A program made the position numbers and the translations under genes. From JADLBR01 sp964651705 (GTDB lineage Bacteria; Verrucomicrobiota; Verrucomicrobiia; JADLBR01): a DNA stretch of 43,185 bases. Below are positions 30,564-38,940 of this stretch, piece by piece (position 1 is the stretch's first letter; every line of letters starts with the position of its first letter). The DNA is taken from the NCBI GenBank assembly GCA_964651705.1, contig CAZYWZ010000056.1, positions 1 to 43,185 on the forward strand, given 5' to 3'. The notes beneath the pieces were generated by a model that was not told the DNA's origin, made no database searches, and worked only from the letters and a program-made list of their open reading frames with translations.

Positions 30564-32114
30564 TCACAGTCCCGGAAGCCGGGGGTTGGCGGGATCTTCT
30601 GGGGGGCGTGCGGGCTGCGGATTGCGGGCCGGGGCCGCGGGGGGCTGGCGGGGGCTGCGAGCGGGGCCGGACAGCGCCCATTTCTGAAACCATTGCACCA
30701 CGTGGGAATAGAGGTCCGCGGAGACCTTGTGGTTTCGGATGCCCGCCACCTGATCGATGCGCCAGGTACCGTCGTAGTTGCGCTTTAGTCCCAGGGTGGC
30801 CCGCCGGGGATGGGTGATCCGATAGACGTAGTAGCGCCCGTAGCAGATGTCGCCGTAATAAGAACGGACGCAGCTGTGCATCTCCAGGCCCTCCCGATTC
30901 AGTTCCGCGCCGCAGGTGATGGGTTCGATGCCGTCCGAGGATGGGAAAGGGGGGGGAGGGAACAGGGTTCCACGGTATTGGCGTTTGGGCGCAACGTCGG
31001 CGGCTTGGGGCGCGGGTGCGGGCCGTCGGTGGGGTCGCGGTCGCCGGACGGGCGGCTCCTGGGGTCGCGGTCTTGAGAGGGCGAGAAACGTTTCCACGAG
31101 TTGGTCGTGGCGTCGGCGGAGGGCCGTGATCGAGTCGACCGGCCGGGGGGCGTTGGCGCCGGGGATCATCTGTGCCATCCGGGCGGTGTCTTCCAAGAGG
31201 TGGGCGATGGTGGGGCCCCGGGCGGCATCAGCGTTGGCTGATGGTTGCCGCAGCCTCGCGATCTCGGCGACGATCTGCTCGAGGACGGCGGGGGTGAGCG
31301 AGGGGCCGAGTATCCGGGAGCGCAGTGCCAAGATGACCACGGCGGGCAGCTCGCGAAGGTGGCGCAGCCGCTCGGCGCAATGGGGCATGCCGGCCATGGC
31401 GCGGAGTTCTTGGAGCGGCGTGATACCGCAGGATTCGGGGGGCACTTTCCGGAGTATCCTGACGGACGACTCATTCGCCGGAAAACCCAACCAGCCGGCG
31501 ATGTCCCGCTGCCGGCGCGCGATCTGGCGAACGGCCTCGGCGCAAACCTCGGTGGCGTTGCCCCGCACGAAGTCGGGACCGGAGGCCAGCGCCCAAGCGA
31601 GCGCTGGATTGGCGGCGATCAGGTCGAGGGCCCGGATGTCGAGGGAGATGAGACGCAGCAGTTGCCACTGCCGGAATCGGAATGGCGCCAGCCGGCGGCG
31701 GACCTCCTCGGGAATTCGCCCGATCGCCCGCCGGGTCCAATCTGTTTGATCGTCTTCCGCCGGCGTAAAGGGCTGTGGGGTCCGGGCCGGGGTCAGCCAA
31801 TCGACGAGCGAGGTCGAGGGCTCGGGCCGGGCGATGCCGAGGAAGCCGCGCCGGACATCGAGATGGGGATCGTGCGGTTCCCACGGGCCGGGACGTTTTA
31901 GGCGAAGGCGCGCGTGCGGGTCCGGCCATGGGCGCGCGTGGAGCGTCGTGGACCCGCTCAGGACATAGACATCGCCATGCCACGCGCGCTCGCCGCCATC
32001 AAAATCGGCGTTGATGCCCCGGGTCACCAGCACCCCTCCCCCGATCGGCGCCTCCCGCCCGATGAGGCCGAGCATCTCGCGGCGCAGCGCCGCGGCTCGC
32101 TCGCTCGCCGTCAT
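30564..32114 (-). CDS. PcfJ-like protein
   Basis: A 516-residue protein. Residues about 400-475 match PcfJ-like proteins of conjugative plasmids and phages: GAELNREGLEMHSCVRSYYGD, YVYRITHPRRATLGLKRN and RIDQVAGIRNHKVSADLYSHVVQWF, with the conserved M-H-x-C-V core. The N-terminal part is Arg/Pro-rich with helices. The biochemical role of PcfJ is unknown. The ATG at 32114 has GGAGG about 12 nt upstream and follows the phosphoesterase stop by 17 nt, so they form an operon. The tail is a low-complexity Pro/Arg/Ala region. Confidence 0.7.
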   Translation of the reverse strand: MTASERAAALRREMLGLIGREAPIGGGVLVTRGINADFDGGERAWHGDVYVLSGSTTLHARPWPDPHARLRLKRPGPWEPHDPHLDVRRGFLGIARPEPSTSLVDWLTPARTPQPFTPAEDDQTDWTRRAIGRIPEEVRRRLAPFRFRQWQLLRLISLDIRALDLIAANPALAWALASGPDFVRGNATEVCAEAVRQIARRQRDIAGWLGFPANESSVRILRKVPPESCGITPLQELRAMAGMPHCAERLRHLRELPAVVILALRSRILGPSLTPAVLEQIVAEIARLRQPSANADAARGPTIAHLLEDTARMAQMIPGANAPRPVDSITALRRRHDQLVETFLALSRPRPQEPPVRRPRPHRRPAPAPQAADVAPKRQYRGTLFPPPPFPSSDGIEPITCGAELNREGLEMHSCVRSYYGDICYGRYYVYRITHPRRATLGLKRNYDGTWRIDQVAGIRNHKVSADLYSHVVQWFQKWALSGPARSPRQPPAAPARNPQPARPPEDPANPRLPGL

Positions 32115-32131
32115 CGTTTCGGTGCCTCCGC

Positions 32132-32848
32132 TCACGGTCTCGCCCCCTCGTCGGTCCGCACGATGGCCACCTCGCCATCTTCGATGATGGCGGCATGGTG
32201 ACACAGGGTGTCGATGCAGTAGTTCACGGATGATGGCCCTCGCCGGATCCGGACCTCGGTGTCCGGGGTGTGGCCGACGATCTGGTTCCAGCCCTTGACC
32301 GGTCGGAATGCCGACCAGCACTGCCACGTGATTCCGCCGAATCGATCGGGGCCGCCGCGGTCTGCCCCCCATGCAAGAACTTTGTCGGGTTTGCCGTTCT
32401 TCGCCTTCTCAAGGGCATTGTGGCAGGCCATCGCGACCGTTTCGGGTCCCCAGCCTTGCTGTGGGTAACCGAACGACGCGACGCTAAGCCCGGCATGGCT
32501 CAGGAACCACCCCTGGGTAAAATGAACCAAGCCAAACCTCGCCCATTGCCTTTCGCCTAGGATGGGACTCACCGCGCGGCATTTCGCATCGTCGAAACCG
32601 GGGCAGTGCAGGAAATCCACTTCGGGGAAACGGTATGGCATGTCGTGGTTGCCCATGAGGAACACCGAGTTTGGGATATGGATCGCTTCTCGTAGCCAGA
32701 GAGCGGTCTCCCTGGCTTCCTCGGGACCGTCGCCAAAATCATCGAAATAGTCACCCAGGAACACGACCTCATCGTGCGGCGTCCGGTCCAGAAATGGGCG
32801 GACCCAGAGAACCGAGTTGTGGAGGTCGGGTATCACGATCGTGCGCAT
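32132..32848 (-). CDS. Metallophosphoesterase (calcineurin-like)
   Basis: A 238-residue PPP-like phosphatase. It has metal motifs in order: IPDLHNS (Asp8, His10), VVFLGDYFDDFGDG (Asp33), LMGNHDMPY, LSHAGLS and VGHTPDTE. All ligands of a two-metal site are present. Substrate unknown; ApaH-like hydrolases and protein phosphatases share this pattern. ATG 32848 chosen because MRTIVIPDLH is the family opening. First clear gene of an operon with the PcfJ-like gene. Confidence 0.85.
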   Translation of the reverse strand: MRTIVIPDLHNSVLWVRPFLDRTPHDEVVFLGDYFDDFGDGPEEARETALWLREAIHIPNSVFLMGNHDMPYRFPEVDFLHCPGFDDAKCRAVSPILGERQWARFGLVHFTQGWFLSHAGLSVASFGYPQQGWGPETVAMACHNALEKAKNGKPDKVLAWGADRGGPDRFGGITWQCWSAFRPVKGWNQIVGHTPDTEVRIRRGPSSVNYCIDTLCHHAAIIEDGEVAIVRTDEGARP

Positions 32849-32868
32849 GGCCTCATCCGGTTTCGCCG

Positions 32869-33042
32869 TCAGTTTGTGTGGTGCCGCAGCCCTGTAAATC
32901 GGTTCTTGGCGCCATTTCTTATGGAAAAGCACGGGCCGAGCGACTTTTCCAGTCTGGGCCATGGGTGGCGACGGGTGGTCGATGTTGGATTGAATGCGGC
33001 GGCCCATTCTGGCATCTGTAGGCTCATGACGTAGCGGTTCAT
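32869..33042 (-). CDS. Possible 57-residue small protein
   Basis: Starts MNRYVMSLQMPEWAAAFNP and stops 20 nt before the phosphoesterase ATG. Its GAGGTCGGTATGAA ribosome site/start is identical to that of the divergent gene at 33125. No family recognised. It could be a leader peptide or an accident of the inverted repeat. Confidence 0.3.
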   Translation of the reverse strand: MNRYVMSLQMPEWAAAFNPTSTTRRHPWPRLEKSLGPCFSIRNGAKNRFTGLRHHTN

Positions 33043-33129
33043 ACCGACCTCGTCCTTCAAACAAGCACCGCGGGTGCGGTGTGCCGAGAGGCAGACAGAA
33101 GGAACAGGAACAATGGAGGTCGGTATGAA
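33038..33129. promoter_or_regulatory. Inverted repeat spanning two divergent start sites
   Basis: TTCATACCGACCTC at 33038-33051 is the perfect reverse complement of GAGGTCGGTATGAA at 33116-33129, 64 nt apart. Each arm contains a ribosome site and start codon, one per strand. In either RNA the upstream arm could sequester the downstream start, or the dyad could be a shared operator. Confidence 0.6.
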
Positions 33130-33673
33130 AGAAAGCCCGGATGGGCATCGGAACGGGGCTCGCGCCCCACGTGAAATCGAAATCACCCACCTGACGCGGA
33201 TTTCCGAGAGGAATCCGACGGCCTGGGAGGGGACCACCGCCGATGGGAGCCAGGTCCACGTGGCCTATCTCTGTGGCGAGCTGTCAATCAGCCTGCGGAT
33301 GGAGGCCGCGGATGGCGGGCGCAGGTGGTGTGAGATCTTGTGTCTCCCCGTGGAACGGATGGAGGCCGAGATTCGGGCTTGCCAGGATTGGCAGACCCTC
33401 CGGGAACGCTCGCCGCAAGCCCTGGCGGCCTTGCGACAGTCGGCCCTGCGGGACGCGGAGCGCCGGGAGATGGCGGAGCGCCGGCGCGCCAACTGGCCGA
33501 AGACGGTCGTGGCGAATGGATCCATCCGGTGGGTCAAGGCGCGGTCTGTCACGCTCCAGCAGTTGCGGGGGTGGCTGCGCGCCCGTCAGGAGCATCTCCG
33601 GATGTTGAGGGAGCGTGGGGCTGCGGGTGGTCCACTCCAGATCACTCTCACGGCGATCGGTGACGGCATCTGA
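33125..33673 (+). CDS. Hypothetical accessory protein
   Basis: A 182-residue protein of unknown family. The N-terminal half reads like a beta-rich domain (GTTADGSQVHVAYLCGELSISLRME, WCEILCLPVERM). The C-terminal half is a basic helical region with Arg/Ala-rich heptads. The ATG at 33125 has GGAGG 6 nt upstream. It is divergent from the phosphoesterase/PcfJ operon and shares its start-site sequence through an inverted repeat. A hairpin follows. Confidence 0.6.
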   Translation: MKESPDGHRNGARAPREIEITHLTRISERNPTAWEGTTADGSQVHVAYLCGELSISLRMEAADGGRRWCEILCLPVERMEAEIRACQDWQTLRERSPQALAALRQSALRDAERREMAERRRANWPKTVVANGSIRWVKARSVTLQQLRGWLRARQEHLRMLRERGAAGGPLQITLTAIGDGI

Positions 33674-33686
33674 ACCTGGCCCCGCC

Positions 33687-33706
33687 GGGGCACTGACGAG
33701 TGCCCC
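33687..33706 (+). terminator. Hairpin after the hypothetical gene
   Basis: GGGGCACT (33687-33694) pairs perfectly with AGTGCCCC (33699-33706) around GACG, 13 nt after the stop codon. No T-tract. Confidence 0.55.
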
Positions 33707-33871
33707 ACCGTGGACCTTGCGTCCCCTCAACACGCACGGCAATCGGCATCGAACCAGAGGCGTCCAGAAATGCCCATTCCAGCTAGAAAAACCCCGGAGC
33801 ATCGTGGGGAGATGCCGACAGCCAATGCGCAGGTTTGGTGACCGCTTCTTGCACGGTCGACAACAGCTGGT

Positions 33872-34504
33872 CTAAGTCACCGTGCCACCTGTCGACCGGA
33901 CGGGGGGAATCTTTGAGGACGGTGTGGCGCCAGGCTCGCTTGGGGAGGACTTTTCCGAGAGTCGGGCCCTGGCGAGATGGAGCGCCTTCTCTAGGATGTC
34001 TGGTGTCAAGGCGGAGGCTAGGCGTTCGGCGACCACATCTGTTTCCACGGTGAGTAGTGCAGCGTCGATTTCGCCGGTGGTGCGGGCCTTCTCTAGGGCC
34101 GGGTAATAATCCTCAAGGAAACGGAACAGGCCGCGGACGCATCGGTTGAGCTGCTGCTCGGTCAATTCGGCGTCCTCGATTGGGAGAGGGACAGTGGCTG
34201 CCACTTCGCCATCGGTGCTATCCAGTTCGAAGCGGGCCAGTTTGTGCTTTCGCTGCAGCGTGGCGCAGACCCTGAGGAAGGCCGCGTCATTCCGCCCGTC
34301 GAGGTGGAAAACCAGCGGCGCGCGCACGACGAGGAGTTCCCCATCCTCGAGGAGGCGGATGGTGATCTCCAGAGAGTCCTCGCCAGAGGGCGAACGGTAA
34401 TGGGTTGTGGCCCACGACGTGGTGATGGCATCTCCGGCCTGGTCGCGCCACTTGATCTTGAGGCTGTCGAGCATCTCGGTGATTTCATTGATTTTGGTTG
34501 CCAT
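33872..34504 (-). CDS. YbjN / type III secretion chaperone-like protein
   Basis: A 210-residue acidic protein. The pattern MLDSLKIKWRD at the front, RLLEDGELLVVRAPLVFHL strands, LARFELDSTDGEVAATVPLPIED and then LNRCVRGLFRFLEDYYPAL helices fits the YbjN/CesT-like secretion-chaperone fold. The last about 30 residues are disordered and Ser/Pro-rich. The function of YbjN proteins is unknown; the fold binds partner proteins. The gene follows the ATPase by 24 nt and carries a GGGAG ribosome site, so it belongs to the clpP-ATPase operon. Confidence 0.55.
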   Translation of the reverse strand: MATKINEITEMLDSLKIKWRDQAGDAITTSWATTHYRSPSGEDSLEITIRLLEDGELLVVRAPLVFHLDGRNDAAFLRVCATLQRKHKLARFELDSTDGEVAATVPLPIEDAELTEQQLNRCVRGLFRFLEDYYPALEKARTTGEIDAALLTVETDVVAERLASALTPDILEKALHLARARLSEKSSPSEPGATPSSKIPPVRSTGGTVT

Positions 34505-34528
34505 CGCTCCCTCAGTTTCTCGGTGCCG

Positions 34529-37159
34529 TTAGCACTTGCCGGCGAGGATCTCTTCGACGCGATCCAGAAGTGGTATCTTGGCCGTTCGCCGAGAGGATGG
34601 CGAGCGTCGTTTCGTTGCATGGCTATCCTTGATCTCTGCCTCCACAATGGCACGGGGTCGACCATATCGCTTCCGCGACAGTCGCTTGATCGCGCGCCCT
34701 GCGTCCGGGTCGATGGGCGCCGGGGGTGGCAACGTATGCACACTGAACGGTGTCGCGATCTGTCCAGAGACGGTGGTCCTGACGCAGGCATTCCAGTTGG
34801 GGAGATTTGCCAAATCAAATCGATCGAAATGTGGCAGGAATTGGGGCTCCAGCGCCTCGGCATCCTCCCTGCCCAGCCGGAAGCAGATCGTGGTTCCGAC
34901 GTTACCAGCGATGCTTTCCAGAATGCGCTGGTCCTTGATCTGCGAGAAGAATTGGTTTGCGAGGATTAGGCCGAGCCCGAATTTCCGCGCCTCGGAAAGC
35001 ATCGTGATAAAGCTCTGGGTGGCCAAGGATTGGAATTCGTCGACGTACAGGTAGAACATGCGTCGATCGGACGCCTTCTTCTTGATGCGCTCCATGGCGG
35101 CCGCTTGGATTTTGGCCATCAGGACCATGCCGAGGAATCGGGCGTTGGACTCTGCCAGTTCGCCTTTAGCCAAGTTGACGAGCAGGATCTTGCCCTCGTC
35201 CATGATCTCGCCGATATCGATGGCCGATCGCTTCTGCCCGAATATGAGCCGAAGCTTTGGATCGAAAACGAAGTCGTCGAACTTGCTGCTGAGGTATTCG
35301 CCCCAAGTGCATTCATTCGCGTTATTGCGCCGGGTATAATCGAGATTTGGCAGAGTCACGGTCACCCACCGTTGCAGGGTCGGGTCCTTCCATCGGATCG
35401 GGATCCAGCGTCTCCAGTAATCCTTGTGCTGGTAGATTTCGTAAAACTCCAGCAGGGTGCCGGGGTCATCGGCGTCGGACATAGCGAGCAGAATGTTCAT
35501 CTGCATGTGCTGGAAGAAGACCGGCCCGGCGTAGTCCGCGGCCCTCGGGCCGTACTGGTCTTCGATAAGCCGTTCCATGATGGCGCGCATTTCCCGCGCC
35601 ACAAAATGGCGGTCGTCGTCGCCCCGGCATTCCAGCAGGTTCATTCCGACGGGGTGGTCCGTGTCCGTGGGATCCAGGAGAACCACATCGGTCTGCCTCG
35701 ATGGCGGGATCAGGCCTCGGATCTCCCGATAGAGATCCCCGTGCGGGTCGATTACAGCAAGCCCGCGGCCCGCTTCGATGTCAGACATGATCATCGTCTT
35801 AAGCAGCGAGGTCTTGCCCGTGCCCGTCTGCCCCACGACGTACATGTGCTGGCGGCGGTCTGCCTCGAGGAGATAGGCGGGCTGCGAGGCGGCGAAACAT
35901 CGATTTTCCCCGAGGCACAGCCGTTCGGCTGGCGGTCTCGATGCGACCCTTGCGACAGATTGAGGCAGTGGGCGCCGGCGCGCGCTGCAGACCTCGATTC
36001 CTTCAAGCCCGTCCTGATCCGCTGCCGGAAAGCGAAACGCCGCCGATGCCTCATCCGCATCGGCCAACTGGCAGATGCGCCCGAGGGCCTTGGGCGCACC
36101 CGTCGGACCCCACCATCCGACATCGAGGTTTTCAAGATTGCTGCGGGCGATCACAAGATCGTCGTCTGATGCGGGACGCACCGTATCGAACCCGCCGCCG
36201 AACAACGGCGGCGAAGATTCCGCGGGCCGACCACTGCGATGGGATGGGGGATATGTGATTTCGACACCTGCGGTTTCCACGATGCTCGGTGGCAGTGGTT
36301 CCGGGCTGGCCAGGCAGACCTGAAGCAGGAACGGGGCGTCCTGCAATCGGACGAGCTTTTCGAGCAAACCATCGTGCAGGGCGCCGGCCTGGGCCGCGTG
36401 CGGATGCGGCGCGGCGCCAGATCCACCGCGCCGCGGCGCCGTGGCATCGTCGCACTTGGCGATCTCGGATGCGATCGCGTCACGCTCCCGCGCCTCCAGC
36501 CACACGGGCGACAGCGCGGCCTGAAAGAGCACCGGGCTCCGGTGTTGCAGCAAAGTCCTAAGCAGGCGGCCCAGGGATGTTGGACGTGGCAAGAAAGGAT
36601 GGATGTAGAAAATCGAACGGCCTGCCGTAGACACGGCCCCGGTCTCGGCGCGACCCCGGCCCAGCATCGGGCGAGGCTGCATGGTGTCGGCCTTCACGAC
36701 ATCTTCGCGGCGTCGGATTTCCGCCACATGCGCCGCCGAGAACTCGAAGGGTCGCCAGAGTCGCGTGAACTCCTCCGGGCACGTAACGATGCGCCAGCCA
36801 TAATCGGGCATCGCCCCGACCAGCAGGCGGGCGACTTCCCTCTGCAGGTCGATGGCCGCTGTCCGCAACTCGTCCTCCGAAGCGCCCTCCAAGCAGCAGA
36901 GCAGTGAAATCTCAACGTGGCCTGCGGAGAAATAGTCCCGGTCAGGGATGACCGTGTGCCTCACCGCAAAGACGCGCGTCGGCTCGGGGCAGAAAAGCGT
37001 GTTGATAAAGTCCATCTGCCGATGCAGCCAAGCGCCCAGGAAGTCCTTGTCGCCGGTGAGACCACCGCGCTCGGCGGCCACGGAATCGAGGGTCACGGCA
37101 AACGCGGCCCGCCACGAGGAATCTGCACCGGGTCGGAAAATATGGATGTGGGGCATCAT
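34529..37159 (-). CDS. VirD4/TraG-HerA-like conjugative DNA-transfer ATPase
   Basis: An 876-residue RecA-fold ATPase. The N-terminal about 420 residues are of unknown fold, with no clear membrane segments. The motor domain has Walker A GQTGTGKTSLL (Lys449), then VIDPHGDLYREI, Walker B YLYVDEFQSLAT (Asp707-Glu708) and TICFRLGREDAEAL in the sensor region, as in TraG/VirD4 and DUF87 proteins. The tail is basic (KRLSRKRYGRPR). It probably pumps DNA during conjugation or element transfer; a HerA-type defence helicase is the alternative. Its start overlaps the clpP-like stop by 4 bp (ATGA). Confidence 0.85.
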   Translation of the reverse strand: MMPHIHIFRPGADSSWRAAFAVTLDSVAAERGGLTGDKDFLGAWLHRQMDFINTLFCPEPTRVFAVRHTVIPDRDYFSAGHVEISLLCCLEGASEDELRTAAIDLQREVARLLVGAMPDYGWRIVTCPEEFTRLWRPFEFSAAHVAEIRRREDVVKADTMQPRPMLGRGRAETGAVSTAGRSIFYIHPFLPRPTSLGRLLRTLLQHRSPVLFQAALSPVWLEARERDAIASEIAKCDDATAPRRGGSGAAPHPHAAQAGALHDGLLEKLVRLQDAPFLLQVCLASPEPLPPSIVETAGVEITYPPSHRSGRPAESSPPLFGGGFDTVRPASDDDLVIARSNLENLDVGWWGPTGAPKALGRICQLADADEASAAFRFPAADQDGLEGIEVCSARRRPLPQSVARVASRPPAERLCLGENRCFAASQPAYLLEADRRQHMYVVGQTGTGKTSLLKTMIMSDIEAGRGLAVIDPHGDLYREIRGLIPPSRQTDVVLLDPTDTDHPVGMNLLECRGDDDRHFVAREMRAIMERLIEDQYGPRAADYAGPVFFQHMQMNILLAMSDADDPGTLLEFYEIYQHKDYWRRWIPIRWKDPTLQRWVTVTLPNLDYTRRNNANECTWGEYLSSKFDDFVFDPKLRLIFGQKRSAIDIGEIMDEGKILLVNLAKGELAESNARFLGMVLMAKIQAAAMERIKKKASDRRMFYLYVDEFQSLATQSFITMLSEARKFGLGLILANQFFSQIKDQRILESIAGNVGTTICFRLGREDAEALEPQFLPHFDRFDLANLPNWNACVRTTVSGQIATPFSVHTLPPPAPIDPDAGRAIKRLSRKRYGRPRAIVEAEIKDSHATKRRSPSSRRTAKIPLLDRVEEILAGKC

Positions 37160-37719
37160 GCCGGGGATCCGTCGCCCGCCGCAGCGGGTCGAAACGGCTT
37201 CAGGATCGTATCGATAATGCCGTACTCGAGGGCCTGTTCGGCAGTCATGAAGAAATCATGATTCATGTCCCGCCGAATGCGCTCGGCGGTCTGCCCGGTC
37301 CATCCGGCAAAAAGATCCACAAGTCTGCCCTGCAAACGCAGGATTCGCTCGGTAAACACCTGAAGGGCGCTGGTCTGGCCCACGTAACCGGCAGACGCCT
37401 GATGGATCATGATCTCGGCGTTGGGCGTGGCGCAGCGTCTGCCCTTGGTGCCCGCCGCAAGAATCCAGGCCGCCATCGATGCCGCCTGCCCCACGCAGAT
37501 GGTGCTGACGGGAGCCTCAATGCACAGCATCGCGTCAATGATCGCGAGCCCGTCGGTGATGTTCCCGCCAGGCGAGTTGATGTACAGGTCGATCTGCGCC
37601 GCGTGGTCTGTGGCGTCAAGCAACAGGAGTTGCGAGATCAACCGATCAGCTGCTTCCTTGGTCACCGGCTCGCTGAGCCGGACTATGCGATGTTTGAGCA
37701 GCGCTTCCGAAGCGTCCAT
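37156..37719 (-). CDS. ClpP-family serine protease in the element operon
   Basis: A 187-residue ClpP. The triad is complete: Ser81 in VGQAASMAA, His106 in AEIMIHQA and Asp155 in RRDMNHDFFM. The spacings (25 and 49 residues) equal those of E. coli ClpP. The NSPGG oxyanion strand is present. Differences from housekeeping ClpP are a SMAAWILAAG active-site helix and a short N-terminus without propeptide. No Clp unfoldase is adjacent. First gene of a coupled operon with the ATPase and the YbjN-like protein. A CATAAA -10-like box lies 8 nt upstream of the ATG. Confidence 0.88.
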   Translation of the reverse strand: MDASEALLKHRIVRLSEPVTKEAADRLISQLLLLDATDHAAQIDLYINSPGGNITDGLAIIDAMLCIEAPVSTICVGQAASMAAWILAAGTKGRRCATPNAEIMIHQASAGYVGQTSALQVFTERILRLQGRLVDLFAGWTGQTAERIRRDMNHDFFMTAEQALEYGIIDTILKPFRPAAAGDGSPA

Positions 37720-37902
37720 GGGATTGATTTATGCTGGCATCGTCATTCTGAGGTGGCAAGCAGCAACGCGCGCGCGAGGGGCGAGCTTGTCAACTCCGAC
37801 AACCATGAACCTCTCGCAGGCCTTTTTGATCGGCACACTTCACGATGGCAGTCCGCGCCTCGCCGCATTATGCTTCTTTGGCATGTTGTGAATTGATCTC
37901 CG

Positions 37903-38940
37903 ATGAGTGGCACGCCTCTAACTGTTGGCATACCCTGCCGTGACGAGGGCCAAGATTTCGGTCTCTTCGCATCCGGATTGCGAGGCGCCATCGACGGCCT
38001 TCCTGCGGGTCTCCCGGTCGAGATCATTTTCTGCTTGAATGGCTCAGGGGAGGATTTCTCTGAGCGCCTGACATCGATTGTCAAATCAGCGGGCGTGACC
38101 GAATTCCACACACGATTCATCACTTCCCCTGAGGGAAAAATTGAGGCGCTCAAGGCCATCGCGAAAGCGCGGACGCTTGACGGGTATCTGGCCTTCGTGG
38201 ATTCGGATGTTGTCCTAGAGGCGAATGTGCTCCGCGAACTCCGGAGGGTTCTAGAATCGGAGGCTGGGTGCAAAATCAGCTATGGTCAGCCGGTGCCAGT
38301 ATTCCCTTCGAAGATGAATCTGATCCACCGGCTTTCTAGGGTCCATTACGCAATGCGGGAACGCGCCTATCGGCGGCCTTACTTCCATGGGCGTGCGTTC
38401 ATGCTGCGTGAGTGGTTCTTCGATGATCCGGGAGGCACTGAAAACGTGGAGCCGGCCCTGGTGCGGCGCCTGAAGCTCGAGCGGGGACCCCTCGTGGACG
38501 ACATCGCCCTGAGCCTCATGGCGGTTGCGCGGTGGGGGTCGGGCAGTATTCGGGAGGTGCAGCAGGCGAATGTCTATTTCGATCCGCCGGACGATCTCGC
38601 AGGTCTCTACGCGGGCGCGCTACGCGTAGCGCTTGAACTCCAAAGATTGAACCTGCTCTACCCCCAACATGGAATACAGGAAGAGGTCCTCACCAAATCC
38701 TGGAGCGAGCAGGCGCTGGACCGATTTTCGTGGCGTCTGCGGGCCATGCATGCAGCCCACCGCGCCTTAGATGCCGCGATAGAGGCTGCCGCTAATCTCC
38801 ATGTCGAGTTGGTCAAGCGCGGGTTGTTGAAGGTCGAAACACTCTGGATCCGTGTGCCTGGGACGAAGAGCTTTGCCCGGCACCGTCATTCCTGGCGTTT
38901 TTTTAGGAGTTCGCATGCAGCGTCTCCTCGAAAACCTTGA
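37903..38940 (+). CDS. Family 2 glycosyltransferase
   Basis: A 345-residue GT-A enzyme. VGIPCRDEGQDFGLFASGL opens the nucleotide-binding fold. FCLNGSGEDFSE and GKIEALKAIAKA follow, and the metal-binding DxD is in LAFVDSDVVL. No membrane segments. It transfers a sugar to a lipid carrier, glycan or protein; the substrate is unknown. Its 3' end overlaps the convergent GT4 gene by 38 bp. Less GC-rich than the left half of the window, which suits recent acquisition of a surface-glycan locus. Confidence 0.85.
   Translation: MSGTPLTVGIPCRDEGQDFGLFASGLRGAIDGLPAGLPVEIIFCLNGSGEDFSERLTSIVKSAGVTEFHTRFITSPEGKIEALKAIAKARTLDGYLAFVDSDVVLEANVLRELRRVLESEAGCKISYGQPVPVFPSKMNLIHRLSRVHYAMRERAYRRPYFHGRAFMLREWFFDDPGGTENVEPALVRRLKLERGPLVDDIALSLMAVARWGSGSIREVQQANVYFDPPDDLAGLYAGALRVALELQRLNLLYPQHGIQEEVLTKSWSEQALDRFSWRLRAMHAAHRALDAAIEAAANLHVELVKRGLLKVETLWIRVPGTKSFARHRHSWRFFRSSHAASPRKP

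Noticed and set aside
32132..32848. The broken and the intact phosphoesterase as one interrupted gene
   Set aside because: Both have their own DxH and GNHD N-terminal motifs with different sequence, so they are separate genes.
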